The notes under the pieces are model-generated. The model made no database searches. It was not told the origin of the DNA and worked only from the letters and a program-made list of their open reading frames with translations. A stretch of DNA of 64,000 nucleotides from the NCBI RefSeq assembly GCF_022376445.1, contig NW_025955122.1, positions 1-64,000 on the forward strand, read 5' to 3'. Position numbers and translations under genes: made by a program. The number at the start of each line of letters is the position of its first letter. Positions within the stretch are counted from its first letter, which is position 1. Source of the DNA: Fomitopsis serialis (Eukaryota; Basidiomycota; Agaricomycetes; Polyporales; Fomitopsidaceae). This document shows positions 1 through 8,385 of the stretch, piece by piece.

Positions 1-74
1 CAGGCACGATATGGGGAAAGTGGTCCAATGATACACAGCAGGAAATACCTGTCACACACAGGTCAGACTGCTAG

Positions 75-326
75 CAGCACTGGCAGATTAAAGAAATGGA
101 GACGTACTTTTGGTTCAAAGACCACAAGGTGCTCTCGCAAGGGCAGCTGGATGTCGGGGCTGAGCGTTCGTGCGATGAGCTGAATGATAATATTCCGATA
201 CAACACCCTGGTGAACATGAGGTCAGCTCAGAAATCTCAGTGCCACATAACACGAATGTACTCTCCGGTGCGCTGATCAGGGGGAAGGTTGTCAAAATTG
301 ACAACAAACATGTTCTCCAGCCGTAG
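75..326 (+). CDS. 3' terminal exon of an unidentified protein (partial)
   Basis: An open frame follows an AG acceptor-like site (CTAG ending at 74) and runs to a TAG at 324-326. The upstream exons would lie before the window. The peptide begins QHWQIKEMETYFWFKDHK and is rich in Asp, Glu and Asn, which looks like real coding sequence rather than a shadow frame. I do not recognise the family. It ends about 50 bp before the long inverted repeat. It could be the tail of a transposon-associated gene, but nothing in the sequence proves this. Confidence 0.3.
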   Translation, partial: QHWQIKEMETYFWFKDHKVLSQGQLDVGAERSCDELNDNIPIQHPGEHEVSSEISVPHNTNVLSGALIRGKVVKIDNKHVLQP

Positions 327-377
327 GTCGCGTGCGACGCTCTCATCCATCAGCACAAGTAATAACTGAAAGGTGAT

Positions 378-662
378 GGGTCAGCCGCACATTCCATGCA
401 TGCATACTGATTCAACCCGCACTGGCGCTGGCAGCGCCAACGCGGGTGTGCTATACCACATATGTGACCTGTTACCCGCACTCGCGCTGGTGACGCGAAT
501 GGGGGTAGAGACAGTACAATAATTGTACGCATTGTTACCCCCATTCGCGTCACCAGCGCGAGTGCGGGTAACAGGTCACATATGTGGTATAGCACACCCG
601 CGTTGGCGCTGCCAGCGCCAGTGCGGGTTGAATCAGTATGCATGCATGGAATGTGCTGACCC
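378..662. repeat. Long inverted repeat, about 130-bp arms around a 28-bp loop
   Basis: The left arm (378-507) is the reverse complement of the right arm (536-662) apart from a 3-base difference near the outer end. The loop (508-535) contains its own 15-base palindrome, GTACAATAATTGTAC. Each arm holds two smaller GC-rich hairpins, 415-447 and 471-507 with their mirror copies at 536-572 and about 596-628. The DNA could extrude as a cruciform, or its transcript could fold into a long double-stranded hairpin. The near-perfect match implies recent formation or continuing correction. Confidence 0.93.
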
Positions 663-690
663 GCATCCGTGCTGGCGCACGGATGAGGGT
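659..690. repeat. GC-rich hairpin unit
   Basis: Imperfect palindrome that starts ACCCGCATCCGTGC and ends GCACGGATGAGGGT. It shares the terminal ACCC/GGGT pairs and the GCGC-type centre of the neighbouring units, so it belongs to the same family. It begins at the outer edge of the long inverted repeat. Confidence 0.8.
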
Positions 691-720
691 AGAACACTAC
701 CACAACACGAGAATTTATGT

Positions 721-764
721 ACGGTTACCCGCACTTGCGCTGCAGCGCGAGTGCGGGTAACCGT
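721..764. repeat. GC-rich hairpin unit
   Basis: Nearly perfect 44-base palindrome that starts ACGGTTACCCGCACT, has the centre GCGCTGCAGCGC and ends AGTGCGGGTAACCGT. It is the best-preserved single unit of the TTACCC...GGGTAA family in this array. Confidence 0.88.
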
Positions 765-780
765 TTCAGACATCCGTCCT

Positions 781-817
781 TTACCCACAATGGCGCGTGT
801 AGCGCGAGTGTGGGTAA
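781..817. repeat. GC-rich hairpin unit
   Basis: Palindrome that starts TTACCCACA and ends TGTGGGTAA with a GCGCG centre. It has the same termini as the other units, with compensating changes (ACA opposite TGT) that keep the arms paired. Paired changes of this kind suggest that the fold matters or that the unit was copied as a hairpin. Confidence 0.82.
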
Positions 818-2012
818 GGAAATGTAAGAAGATGGGTGGTCCCCATGCGCAGAGGTCCGCTTTTTTGTGAAAACCTCGCCCTGACCCCACCCTGACCCCG
901 AACATTGGTTGAAAATCCCCTATAATATGTACCACCGATGCCGTGTAACTGGCTACACAGAAAGCAACTGTTTGCACTCTAGGTGGCCACGATCTCCGCG
1001 GCTTTGGATGGCATGCTTATTCTCTTAGACTGGAGCTACAATGAGACGGTGTTAGCGACCAGGATGCGAGACTACCTTCGTACAGTCGAGATGAACGAAT
1101 TTTCGAAGTTCCAGAACCCTCAATGCTCAAAGCTGATGTCATTAACGTATCCGCAAATCAGGTGGGAAGCCTTACATCGCATCCACGTTGACCGTACGGA
1201 CCCTGAAGCGGTTCACCGACAAAATTACAGCGTGATGCAGAGAAAATACGTCCACGAGGCCCAGACGTCGATGTCCAAGAGGCTGGGCCGGAACGGTTGG
1301 ACGACTTCTGCGCTCTGGCGGCGGCGCACCTGGCAGTTTTGTGAGCGAGTGCCTCAACTCCAAGCGAGGAACAGAACGGAAAGACTGATTGAAAGCATGC
1401 GCAGGACAGTGCACGAGATCGATTGGCCGCAAATTGGCCGTGACGGACGATATTTGCGAGTGGTGCAGATGCTAATAAGCATCTGTACACCAGGTACACC
1501 GCCCTTCGGATACGGTTCACCAGTACTTCGAAGATACGTCAAAGTGAGCTTCGACAGATGATCTTGAGATGAACATGATTAGCTCGGCCTCGTGTGTTAC
1601 GACAAATGAACACACCTGTCGAAAAGAGCTCTTGGTTCGATGTGGTTCGTCATGTCCGTACGGACGGAGACGCACTTGAAGACATAGGCGAACTCGGTGA
1701 CGGAAAAATTACTGTACTAGCCAATGCGGCCGTTATCGTAGACTGAAGCTGCATCAGGAAAACTACATCTTGCTTCGGCAGCCTTAGACGGCTTTCCGTG
1801 GCTTTGCATTTGTCTTAGCTGACTTACCTGTCTTAATGTACTTAGCTCTCAGCAGCCACTACGATGGCCGACGTGCAGCAAAGTGCATTAAGCCACACAA
1901 AGCCAGTTAAGCATATGTACAAGGAGATGCCAAAACGAAGTAGTCTAAGACAATCTAAGCGATGTTGGTCCCAACTTAGTATGCTATGGTGTGCGAATGA
2001 CGATCCACAAAA
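818..2012. other. No recognisable gene
   Basis: A 192-codon open frame lies on the plus strand at 983-1561, but it shows no family resemblance and overlaps long open frames on the other strand, so I do not call it a gene. From about 1740 to 1980 the sequence turns AT-richer and is full of CTTA/TAAG and AAGCC words, similar in texture to 11270-11450. This may be the remains of a repeat family. Confidence 0.5.
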
Positions 2013-2730
2013 TCACTCTAACTGACTGCTGGCGCGTCCTGGACCCTGATCGTCGAAGCCGTGCACAAGCTCATGACGACGCCGGCACACTGCAACCACT
2101 TGCACTCGCCGGACGCGATGAATTGGTCGATGATGCACTGCGCGTTGTTCGCGATCGCCGAACTGCGCGTCCCAGATGGTCAGCGCGTCGGGCGAGACGA
2201 GCAAGTAGCCCGTCTCGAAACCGAGCGTGCCGATGCCGAACTCAGAGAGCGACGAGGTGCAGACGACAAAGCGTGCCTTGCCAGAGCCCAGCGCGTTCAG
2301 GGGGACGTACTGCTGCTCGTTGTCCTGGTCGTGAATGACGGTGTGGCGCTGCGCGAAGGTACCGCGCTCAACGTCTTGGCCGGACACACGTACGTGGACC
2401 TTCTCGAGGGCGAGAGCGCCGAAGGCAAGTGCCTCAGTGGTTGCCTAGTCGACGTTCTGCCCTCCTCCACGGTCTTCCGTCGGGTGTTCAGGATACGCGC
2501 GAGGTTGCGGTGAGGCTTGAATCCTTCAGGGTAGGTGGAGATGGCCTTCCCGATGCGCTTCAAGGTCTCATCCGTCGAACCAGTGGTGCGCATGGGGAGC
2601 ATCTCTGCCAGTTCCTTGGGGATGGGAAGCACGGCTAGGACGAGGAGAGCCACTCCTTGCTCGTCGGAACGTGGTCCTTCGCGCCGCTCGCCACCTTCTC
2701 CATCACGCCCCGGCTCGCTCGTTCGACGCC
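2013..2730 (-). pseudogene. KGD1: 2-oxoglutarate dehydrogenase E1 fragment (degenerate)
   Basis: Reading from high to low coordinates, three frames together give blocks of the C-terminal half of the E1 subunit of the mitochondrial 2-oxoglutarate dehydrogenase complex of the citric acid cycle. The blocks are [84 protein letters not shown] and HGFDDQGPG. All of these are conserved in the family. The order is correct, but the frame changes several times and two expected Trp codons are TAG (near 2635 and 2435). Neither the rest of the roughly 1,000-residue enzyme nor its N-terminus is present. It must be a dead gene fragment, with the working copy elsewhere. How it arrived (segmental duplication or capture by a mobile element) cannot be told here. 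Confidence 0.88.
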
Positions 2731-2881
2731 CTACCCATCCGATTTTGCCAGTGCTATTGACGCGCCCATCATGATCTTCTACGCCGGCGGTGGGGGCGTC
2801 GGGGCGGTCGGCTTCGTCTGCAGGCTCGTGGCCGGCTGGCGCGCAAGAGAGGGGGCAAGTGGGGCAGGAAAGCGGAGGGAC

Positions 2882-2953
2882 GAGCAGGCGGGAAGGCAAG
2901 GATACGAGCAGGCAGGAAGGCAGGAATACGAGCAGGCAGGAAGGCGGGGAGAC
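2882..2953. repeat. Tandem repeat, three copies of 24 bp
   Basis: Three consecutive 24-base units begin GAGCAGGC and vary at a few positions. They lie in a purine-rich stretch just upstream of the E1 fragment. The unit length keeps a plus-strand frame open (an EQAGRQ repeat), but no gene is evident. Confidence 0.85.
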
Positions 2954-3464
2954 GAGCGGGGAGGCGTGAGGGCGAACCGGGCTGGTGAACGGGCTAGTGA
3001 AGGCTGGTGAGAAGGCGAGCGGACGAGAAGATGGGCGGGCGTTGCACTCACCTGTACTGACCCTGCCGGGGCCCGCCTGCCCCAGGTCCGTGTTACCCTC
3101 GCTTCCCCGTCATGTTTGCATGTGCTTTGACGCTACCGCATAGTGTTAAGGATGCAGGACGAGGAAGGTTGACAGAAGTGGAGGAGTCGACGTTGACGTG
3201 GAGGTTGCAACTCGCGGCAAGTGCTAAGCGCCTCGGGCACGAGGCATCACGTGTACTTGCTGTTGCGAGTCGCTAAGTTGCTCGACGCTCTCAAGTTCAA
3301 CTTTTACGGTGACCGCTACCGCTCTCCCTTCGTGTCCACCTTCAGCCCAAGTTTGAAGTAGGATCCGCCCATCTGTCTACACCGTCCCTGGCAGTACCCG
3401 TACCCGTGACCCGAGCGGGCTCAGGTTACCTGTGCTCTGCACTGAGGCTCTCTCGCACGCCCGT

Positions 3465-3536
3465 CCTCTCGCGCATGTCCATCCTCTCGCGCATGCCCAC
3501 CCTCTCGCGCACGCCCATCCTCTCGCGCACGCTCAT
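3465..3536. repeat. Tandem repeat, four copies of 18 bp
   Basis: Four units of the type CCTCTCGCGCAYGYCCAY follow one another. In one plus-strand frame they read as an alternating His-Ala-Pro-Leu repeat within a short open frame (3432-3614). No gene is recognised around them. Confidence 0.87.
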
Positions 3537-4039
3537 CTTGCATCCGCTCTCCCGTCTATAACATCACTCTGGTCGGCGCCTCTCTCGCCCAGGTATGCCT
3601 CGGCTATAATGTGATGACGCGGCTCACACTCGACGGAAGGATCCCACTGTCGCGCTGTCGCACAAGATAGCAAGTTGCCCTTCCTCGTCATGGACATACT
3701 GTTCGGGACCTACCAAGTCTGCGCAGACGACGCGGTTCGTTAACGTAACTTGACTCATGCACGAGGGCGGCGTCGAGGTGGGGAGAGGCATATATTCCTG
3801 GGCTTGACTAAATAATACTCTCTGGACAGAACGGCACCCAGCACGAACTACCCCGCTAGAAGGCATCGCACCCGGGCTCTCCTTCGATCTCTGCTCCACG
3901 GCCGCCTATGTCGGTAATACTGCGTGTTCGGGATCATGCACGGATCAGTAACAACCTCGATGGTCCGACGTGCGTCTGGGGTTCTCACGGGCTGTCATCG
4001 ACTCGAACGACAACGGCACTTATACCATCCCACAGCCCG

Positions 4040-4514
4040 AAGACGACGCCGACAGCTCACGGACGGACAGTCTCGACCGCCCCCTTGATGTTTTCCGGTG
4101 TGAGCCTGCCGGCGAGTATAATTGCCATCCGTGCCCTTCACCCCCAGCACCTCGCCCACTCGACCACCTCCCGCGCAACCTCCAAGTCCAGCTTCGTGCC
4201 TCTCCTGCCGCTCAGCCCGTCGCCGCCGGGACGCACCGCATCCAAGAGAACAAACTGGTTCAGCCCGGGGCGCGTGACCTCCGCGACCGCGTCCACGCTG
4301 CGCTCGCTGACGTGCACGACGCAGATGACGGGCACGGGCAGGAAGCGCGCCCACTCCGCCGGCTCGCGTCCGTGCAGCTGCACCATGTCGAGGTGCGCGA
4401 CCTCCACCGCACGCACGATCGTCTCCAGCGGTGCATCCTGGAACACGCAGTGGGCAGCTCAGCGAGTCCTGCGGCGCCACCGCCTCCCGCGCCGCCGTTG
4501 CGTGCGCCACGAAC
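4040..4514 (-). pseudogene. TRP1: Phosphoribosylanthranilate isomerase remnant, C-terminal part
   Basis: On the minus strand the frame gives VFQDAPLETIVRAVE, VQLHGREPAEWARF, VTRPGLNQFVLLDA and, after a frame change, ILAGRLTPENIKGAVE. These are the conserved blocks of phosphoribosylanthranilate isomerase, which catalyses the third step of tryptophan synthesis from chorismate. In basidiomycetes it is usually the last domain of a trifunctional protein. The expected Trp after VRP is a TGA stop, and similarity fades near 4040. The N-terminal half lies at 10182-10484, because a copia element has inserted between the two parts. The glutamine amidotransferase and indole-glycerol-phosphate synthase domains are missing, so this is a fragment and not a working enzyme. 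Confidence 0.85.
4510..4514. repeat. Target-site duplication, left copy (CGAAC)
   Basis: CGAAC lies immediately outside the left LTR, and the same five bases lie immediately outside the right LTR (10177-10181). A 5-bp duplication is usual for LTR-element integration. Confidence 0.93.
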
Positions 4515-4771
4515 TGTAGAGACTAGACAAACGGTCAGACGCTCAGTCGTGGTGTGACTTCGACTAATATTGATCTACCTAGACAAACGGTCAGACGCTG
4601 CTAGGTAGTCAGCTACAGAATGTATCGTATAGTGTGTGTGCTAGGGCTTACCTCAGTCGTGGTGTGACTTCGACTGAGGAAAGAGGGAGAGAGACGGAAA
4701 CGGACGAACCACCCCCGGCGGTATGTCACGTGCACGGTGGCGGAGATCGAGATCGCGGCGCGACCTCAACA
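4515..4771 (-). repeat. 3' long terminal repeat of the copia element
   Basis: 257 bp, TG...CA ends, identical by eye to 9920-10176. Relative to the element's transcription (minus strand) this is the downstream copy. It contains an internal near-repeat, ACAAACGGTCAGACGCT, twice within 60 bp, and a second one, CTCAGTCGTGGTGTGACTTC. Confidence 0.96.
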
Positions 4772-4780
4772 CTCCTCCTC
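4772..4780 (-). promoter_or_regulatory. Polypurine tract, plus-strand primer
   Basis: On the minus strand GAGGAGGAG directly abuts the 3' LTR. A purine run in this position primes second-strand DNA synthesis in LTR elements. Confidence 0.75.
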
Positions 4781-5052
4781 GGCGCGAATGGCGAGAGAGA
4801 CGACGGGGGGTACGTGATGTACGTAAGGTGGGTATTAGAAGGTGTCGCATGTATCGTAGATATCGCAGGAAGGAATGGTATGAGTCCGTGGGGGATCGCG
4901 ATGTAGTAAAGAAGAGACCGTGAAAAGAGATGGGTCGAATCGTAAGAATATGGCGAGCGGGTAACGCGAAAATATGCCTGACGAGACGAAAAAGAAGAAC
5001 AGGAATAAAGAAACAAACAGAAGATCAACTCCTCCTCTCGAGGAACTCCTCC

Positions 5053-8000
5053 TCACCGGGAAAACTCCTCCTCGCATGGAGGCCTGAGGCCCATAAGACC
5101 ACGCAAGAGCTGGAACGGCTTCCGCTCGAGCGGCTTTGTGAAGGCATCAGCAACATTTAGATGGGATGGGACATGCTGAATAACGATCCGCTTGTCCGTG
5201 ACTACCTCGCGGAGATAGTGCCACTTGATATCAATGTGTTTGACGCGAGAGTGAAACGTAGAGTCGGCAGAGAGGGTGATCGCGCTGGTGCTGTCGACTC
5301 GCATGAGGGAGGCGGAAGGCTGGGAGAAGCCAAGGCCGTCGAGCAGGAAGCGGAGCCACACGCCTTCCTTCGCCGACTCGGCAGCCGCAATGTACTCGGC
5401 CTCGGTGGTAGATGTGGAGACGGTGGGTTGCTTGCGCGCTGACCAAGAAATGATGCCCGAGCCCAGATTCCAGCAGTAGCCCCCAGTGGAACGCCTAGTG
5501 TCGATACAGCTAGCGTGGCTGGCATCAGCATACCCGTTCAGATTCGCAACGTCGGCGCCACCGAGGTGTAGGCGGAAGTGTCGGGTGCCCTTGAGATAAC
5601 GTACGACGCGCTTCGCGGCCTCCCAGTGAATTTCGGCATAACAATCGAGGAACTGGCTGAGGTGCTGAATGGCGAGGGCGATGTCGGGGCGAGTCCCAAT
5701 GGCTAAGTACATTAGACACCCGATGAGAGAGCGGTATGGCAGCCGAGCGGCACGTTCTTTCGCAGCAGGCGTCTTCGGGGAGTGCTGAGCGCGGGAGAGG
5801 CGGAGACCGGCTTCCATGGGCGTAGAGACCGGCGCACAGTCGGGACCGTCCAGACGGAACTGCTTGACGATCTTGTCGATCAGTGCAGTCTGCGAGACAG
5901 CCACAGACCGGCGAGCACGGTCACGGTCAATCTGAATGCCGACGCAGAAGCGCGCCTCACCCAAGTCGGCGATCTTCCAAACACGACGGAGGTCGTCCTT
6001 GAACTCCTCCTTAGCGGCAGCAGAGCTAGCCGTCAACAGGAAGTCGTCGACATGAACACCTGTGAGAACGGTGCCCTTCGCCGACTTGCGATAGTAGACA
6101 CAATACTCGCAGGGCAAACGTGTGAAGCCGATGCTCAGCAGATGTGAGTTCATCGTATCGTTCCACGTACGACTGCCCTGCTTCGTCCCATAGATGCCAC
6201 GCACCAGTTCCCATACCCAATCCTCTTTGCCAGGCTCCTCGAAACCGGGTGGTTGCTCCATGTAGCAATACTCGTCCTCGGGGAGAATCCCATAGAGGAA
6301 CGCAGTCTTCACATCGAGCTGCTCAACTTCCCAATCGAGAGACGCAGCGAGGTGGAGGAGAGCGCGGAAGGACTCCATGCGCATGGTAGGTGAGGAGGTA
6401 CGGTTGTAATCCTGCCCGTAGACCTGCTGAAAACCCTTCGCGACCCAACGGGCCTTGAAGCGCACAGGGTCGCCGTTTTCATTCCGCTTCAGACGGAACA
6501 CCGGCTTGCCCTTCATGATACGACGTCCAGCCGGCACCGTAGAGCGAGGGATGAGACGGTATACTCCCAGCTCCTTGATGGACTGGAGCTCATCTCGCAG
6601 CGCGCCACGCCATTCTGTACGGAACGGTGACGCGTCAGCCTCAGCCAGAGTAGCCGGGTCCCCTGGGTATTCAACATTGAGTGGCAGAACATCGTCCCCG
6701 GCCAACGCAGCGAGCACGGACTCAAGGTCCGGTGCAACGCCGGCGGCGGGCGGGTCGCCAATAGCAAAGTCGGGAGGAACCGCAGGTGCGACAGGAGGCA
6801 GCGCCGGAGGAGCAGCGACCACAGAGGCGGGAGGGACAGGCGCTGGTATGCCAGAAGAGGAGGAACGACGTGGACCGGCCTCGCGCATACGGTCCAGGGT
6901 GCGATCCAGGCGCGAGACGAAAGGCACGCCCGCGGCAGCAGCTCGCTTCTGAGAGGGCATGGGCAAGCGCGAGGAACGGCGGATGGGCAGTGAAGCGGGT
7001 GGGACGACAGCGACTGGAGGCTCAGGGTCCGGGACAGGCAGGTCGAGAGGAGCGGGCGGCACGGGCGGAGGAACATCGACAGAAGACGGGGGGATAATAA
7101 CATCGTCATCGTCCACCACAACGTCGTGTGCAGGGGGAGCCGAGACGGGAGGCGGGCCGACGATAATTGGAGTCGGTGCGACCGAGGTGGGCGAGGATGT
7201 CGAGGTTTCATGCGACTCAATGAACGAGACGTGGAACGACTCGACGACCTTGTGGGTCCCCCTGTGGTACAGCCGGTAGGTCTTTGAATGCTGGCCATAC
7301 CCAATCAGTACGCACTCGACAGACCGTTCGTAGATCTTCGGGTTATGCCTATTCTGAATGAGCACGAAGGCACGGCAACCAATCTCGCGCAAGTGCGAGA
7401 GGTCCGGCTTCTTACCGTGCCACATTTCATATGGCGTGACGCCCGGAGCGAGAGAACGAGACGGCGTGCGAACAGACAAGTAGTTCGCAGTGACTAGAAA
7501 CTCGTCCCAGCGATTTGGCGGGGCATTCGCAGCAAGACGCATGGCGCGCGCGCGATCCATCAGTGTGCGGTGAAACCGCTCGATGCGACCGTTCTGCGCG
7601 GACGTATGCGGCGCCGTCGTGCGCCATTGTGAGCCACGACCTTCGATCCAAGTTTTGAAGTCGTTGGACAGGAGCTCGCCGTTGTCCACTTGCACTATGC
7701 CGAGACGCTCGCCTGTCTCCACTTCCCGAGCGAGAACCCAAGCCTTGAAACGTTCAAGGATGACTTTTGAGGGCACGGGAATGGCCCAAGTATGTGACGT
7801 GAAATCATCGAGGATGTTCATAGAATACAGGTTGCCTAACGCTGAACGCACATCCTGCTGCCCCTGCACGTCCACAAACACCGTACCAAGAATCCGCTTC
7901 GCCTTATCTCCCACCCGCACCTTAGGAACTGCACTTCTCGTCTGCTTGCCGAGGATGCAATGTTCACATTTGGCAGGTGGGGAGAGAATGATGGGCATAC

Positions 8001-8385
8001 CTGAAACGGATCCGAGGCGGGCCATGTCGTGGATCGTACGATGGTTGACGTGACCGAGACGACGATGCCAGACGTCGAGCGTTGGCACACGACCCGAATA
8101 GAGGGCGTGCTCGGTGGAAGGAGGGGCGCCATCGAGAGAGTAGAGGCGCTTGGAAGTCAGCGTGCCGCTAGCGAGAACAGCCCCACCCGGCTTGAGGATG
8201 CGGACCCCAGTGTCCGTGAAGAGCACGGAGTAACGAGAGGTCGAGGCGCAAAGAGCCGAGATACTCACGAGGCGAACAGTGGCCTGGGGTACATACAAGA
8301 CGTTCTCGAGGATGATCGAAGCGCCGCGACCGATGTGCAGGCGCACCTTGCCCAGACCGCAGGCGTATATGACCGAGCCGCTGAC
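5053..8385 (-). CDS. copia Pol: integrase, reverse transcriptase, RNase H
   Basis: An uninterrupted 1,111-codon frame. Its first Met is at 8346, but coding similarity begins at the frame change near 8385 (RGVSGSVIYACGLG...). In order there are: end of the protease region; integrase zinc-binding domain (WHRRLGH...CEHC, HHCC type); integrase core with the Asp-Asp-Glu triad in VDVQG, VQVDNGE and GRIERFHRT; a Pro/Ser/Val-rich linker; reverse transcriptase with KARWVAKGF, QLDVKTAFLYG and the active-site VHVDDFLL; RNase H with GYADASHA, TSTTEAEYIA and KHIDIKWHYLRE. All catalytic motifs are present, so the polyprotein looks functional if it can be expressed with Gag. It acts in cytoplasmic virus-like particles to copy the element's RNA and integrate the DNA. 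Confidence 0.95.
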   Translation of the reverse strand, partial: VSGSVIYACGLGKVRLHIGRGASIILENVLYVPQATVRLVSISALCASTSRYSVLFTDTGVRILKPGGAVLASGTLTSKRLYSLDGAPPSTEHALYSGRVPTLDVWHRRLGHVNHRTIHDMARLGSVSGMPIILSPPAKCEHCILGKQTRSAVPKVRVGDKAKRILGTVFVDVQGQQDVRSALGNLYSMNILDDFTSHTWAIPVPSKVILERFKAWVLAREVETGERLGIVQVDNGELLSNDFKTWIEGRGSQWRTTAPHTSAQNGRIERFHRTLMDRARAMRLAANAPPNRWDEFLVTANYLSVRTPSRSLAPGVTPYEMWHGKKPDLSHLREIGCRAFVLIQNRHNPKIYERSVECVLIGYGQHSKTYRLYHRGTHKVVESFHVSFIESHETSTSSPTSVAPTPIIVGPPPVSAPPAHDVVVDDDDVIIPPSSVDVPPPVPPAPLDLPVPDPEPPVAVVPPASLPIRRSSRLPMPSQKRAAAAGVPFVSRLDRTLDRMREAGPRRSSSSGIPAPVPPASVVAAPPALPPVAPAVPPDFAIGDPPAAGVAPDLESVLAALAGDDVLPLNVEYPGDPATLAEADASPFRTEWRGALRDELQSIKELGVYRLIPRSTVPAGRRIMKGKPVFRLKRNENGDPVRFKARWVAKGFQQVYGQDYNRTSSPTMRMESFRALLHLAASLDWEVEQLDVKTAFLYGILPEDEYCYMEQPPGFEEPGKEDWVWELVRGIYGTKQGSRTWNDTMNSHLLSIGFTRLPCEYCVYYRKSAKGTVLTGVHVDDFLLTASSAAAKEEFKDDLRRVWKIADLGEARFCVGIQIDRDRARRSVAVSQTALIDKIVKQFRLDGPDCAPVSTPMEAGLRLSRAQHSPKTPAAKERAARLPYRSLIGCLMYLAIGTRPDIALAIQHLSQFLDCYAEIHWEAAKRVVRYLKGTRHFRLHLGGADVANLNGYADASHASCIDTRRSTGGYCWNLGSGIISWSARKQPTVSTSTTEAEYIAAAESAKEGVWLRFLLDGLGFSQPSASLMRVDSTSAITLSADSTFHSRVKHIDIKWHYLREVVTDKRIVIQHVPSHLNVADAFTKPLERKPFQLLRGLMGLRPPCEEEFSR

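Noticed and set aside
1..820. Telomere or subtelomere end
   Set aside because: No run of TTAGGG-type units. The GGGTAA ends of the hairpins are single and palindromic, not tandem telomere repeats.
983..1561. 192-codon plus-strand open frame
   Set aside because: No recognisable domain, overlaps several long minus-strand frames of similar length, and no splice-linked extension was seen.
2297..2899. 200-codon minus-strand open frame as a real gene
   Set aside because: Only its middle third is in the frame of 2-oxoglutarate dehydrogenase E1. The rest is translation of shifted frames, so it is part of a pseudogene.
3450..3540. CRISPR-like array
   Set aside because: The 18-bp units are contiguous without spacers and vary in sequence. 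This is a eukaryotic tandem repeat.
6513..7304. 263-codon minus-strand open frame inside the retroelement
   Set aside because: It is the shadow of the low-complexity Pol linker in another frame.
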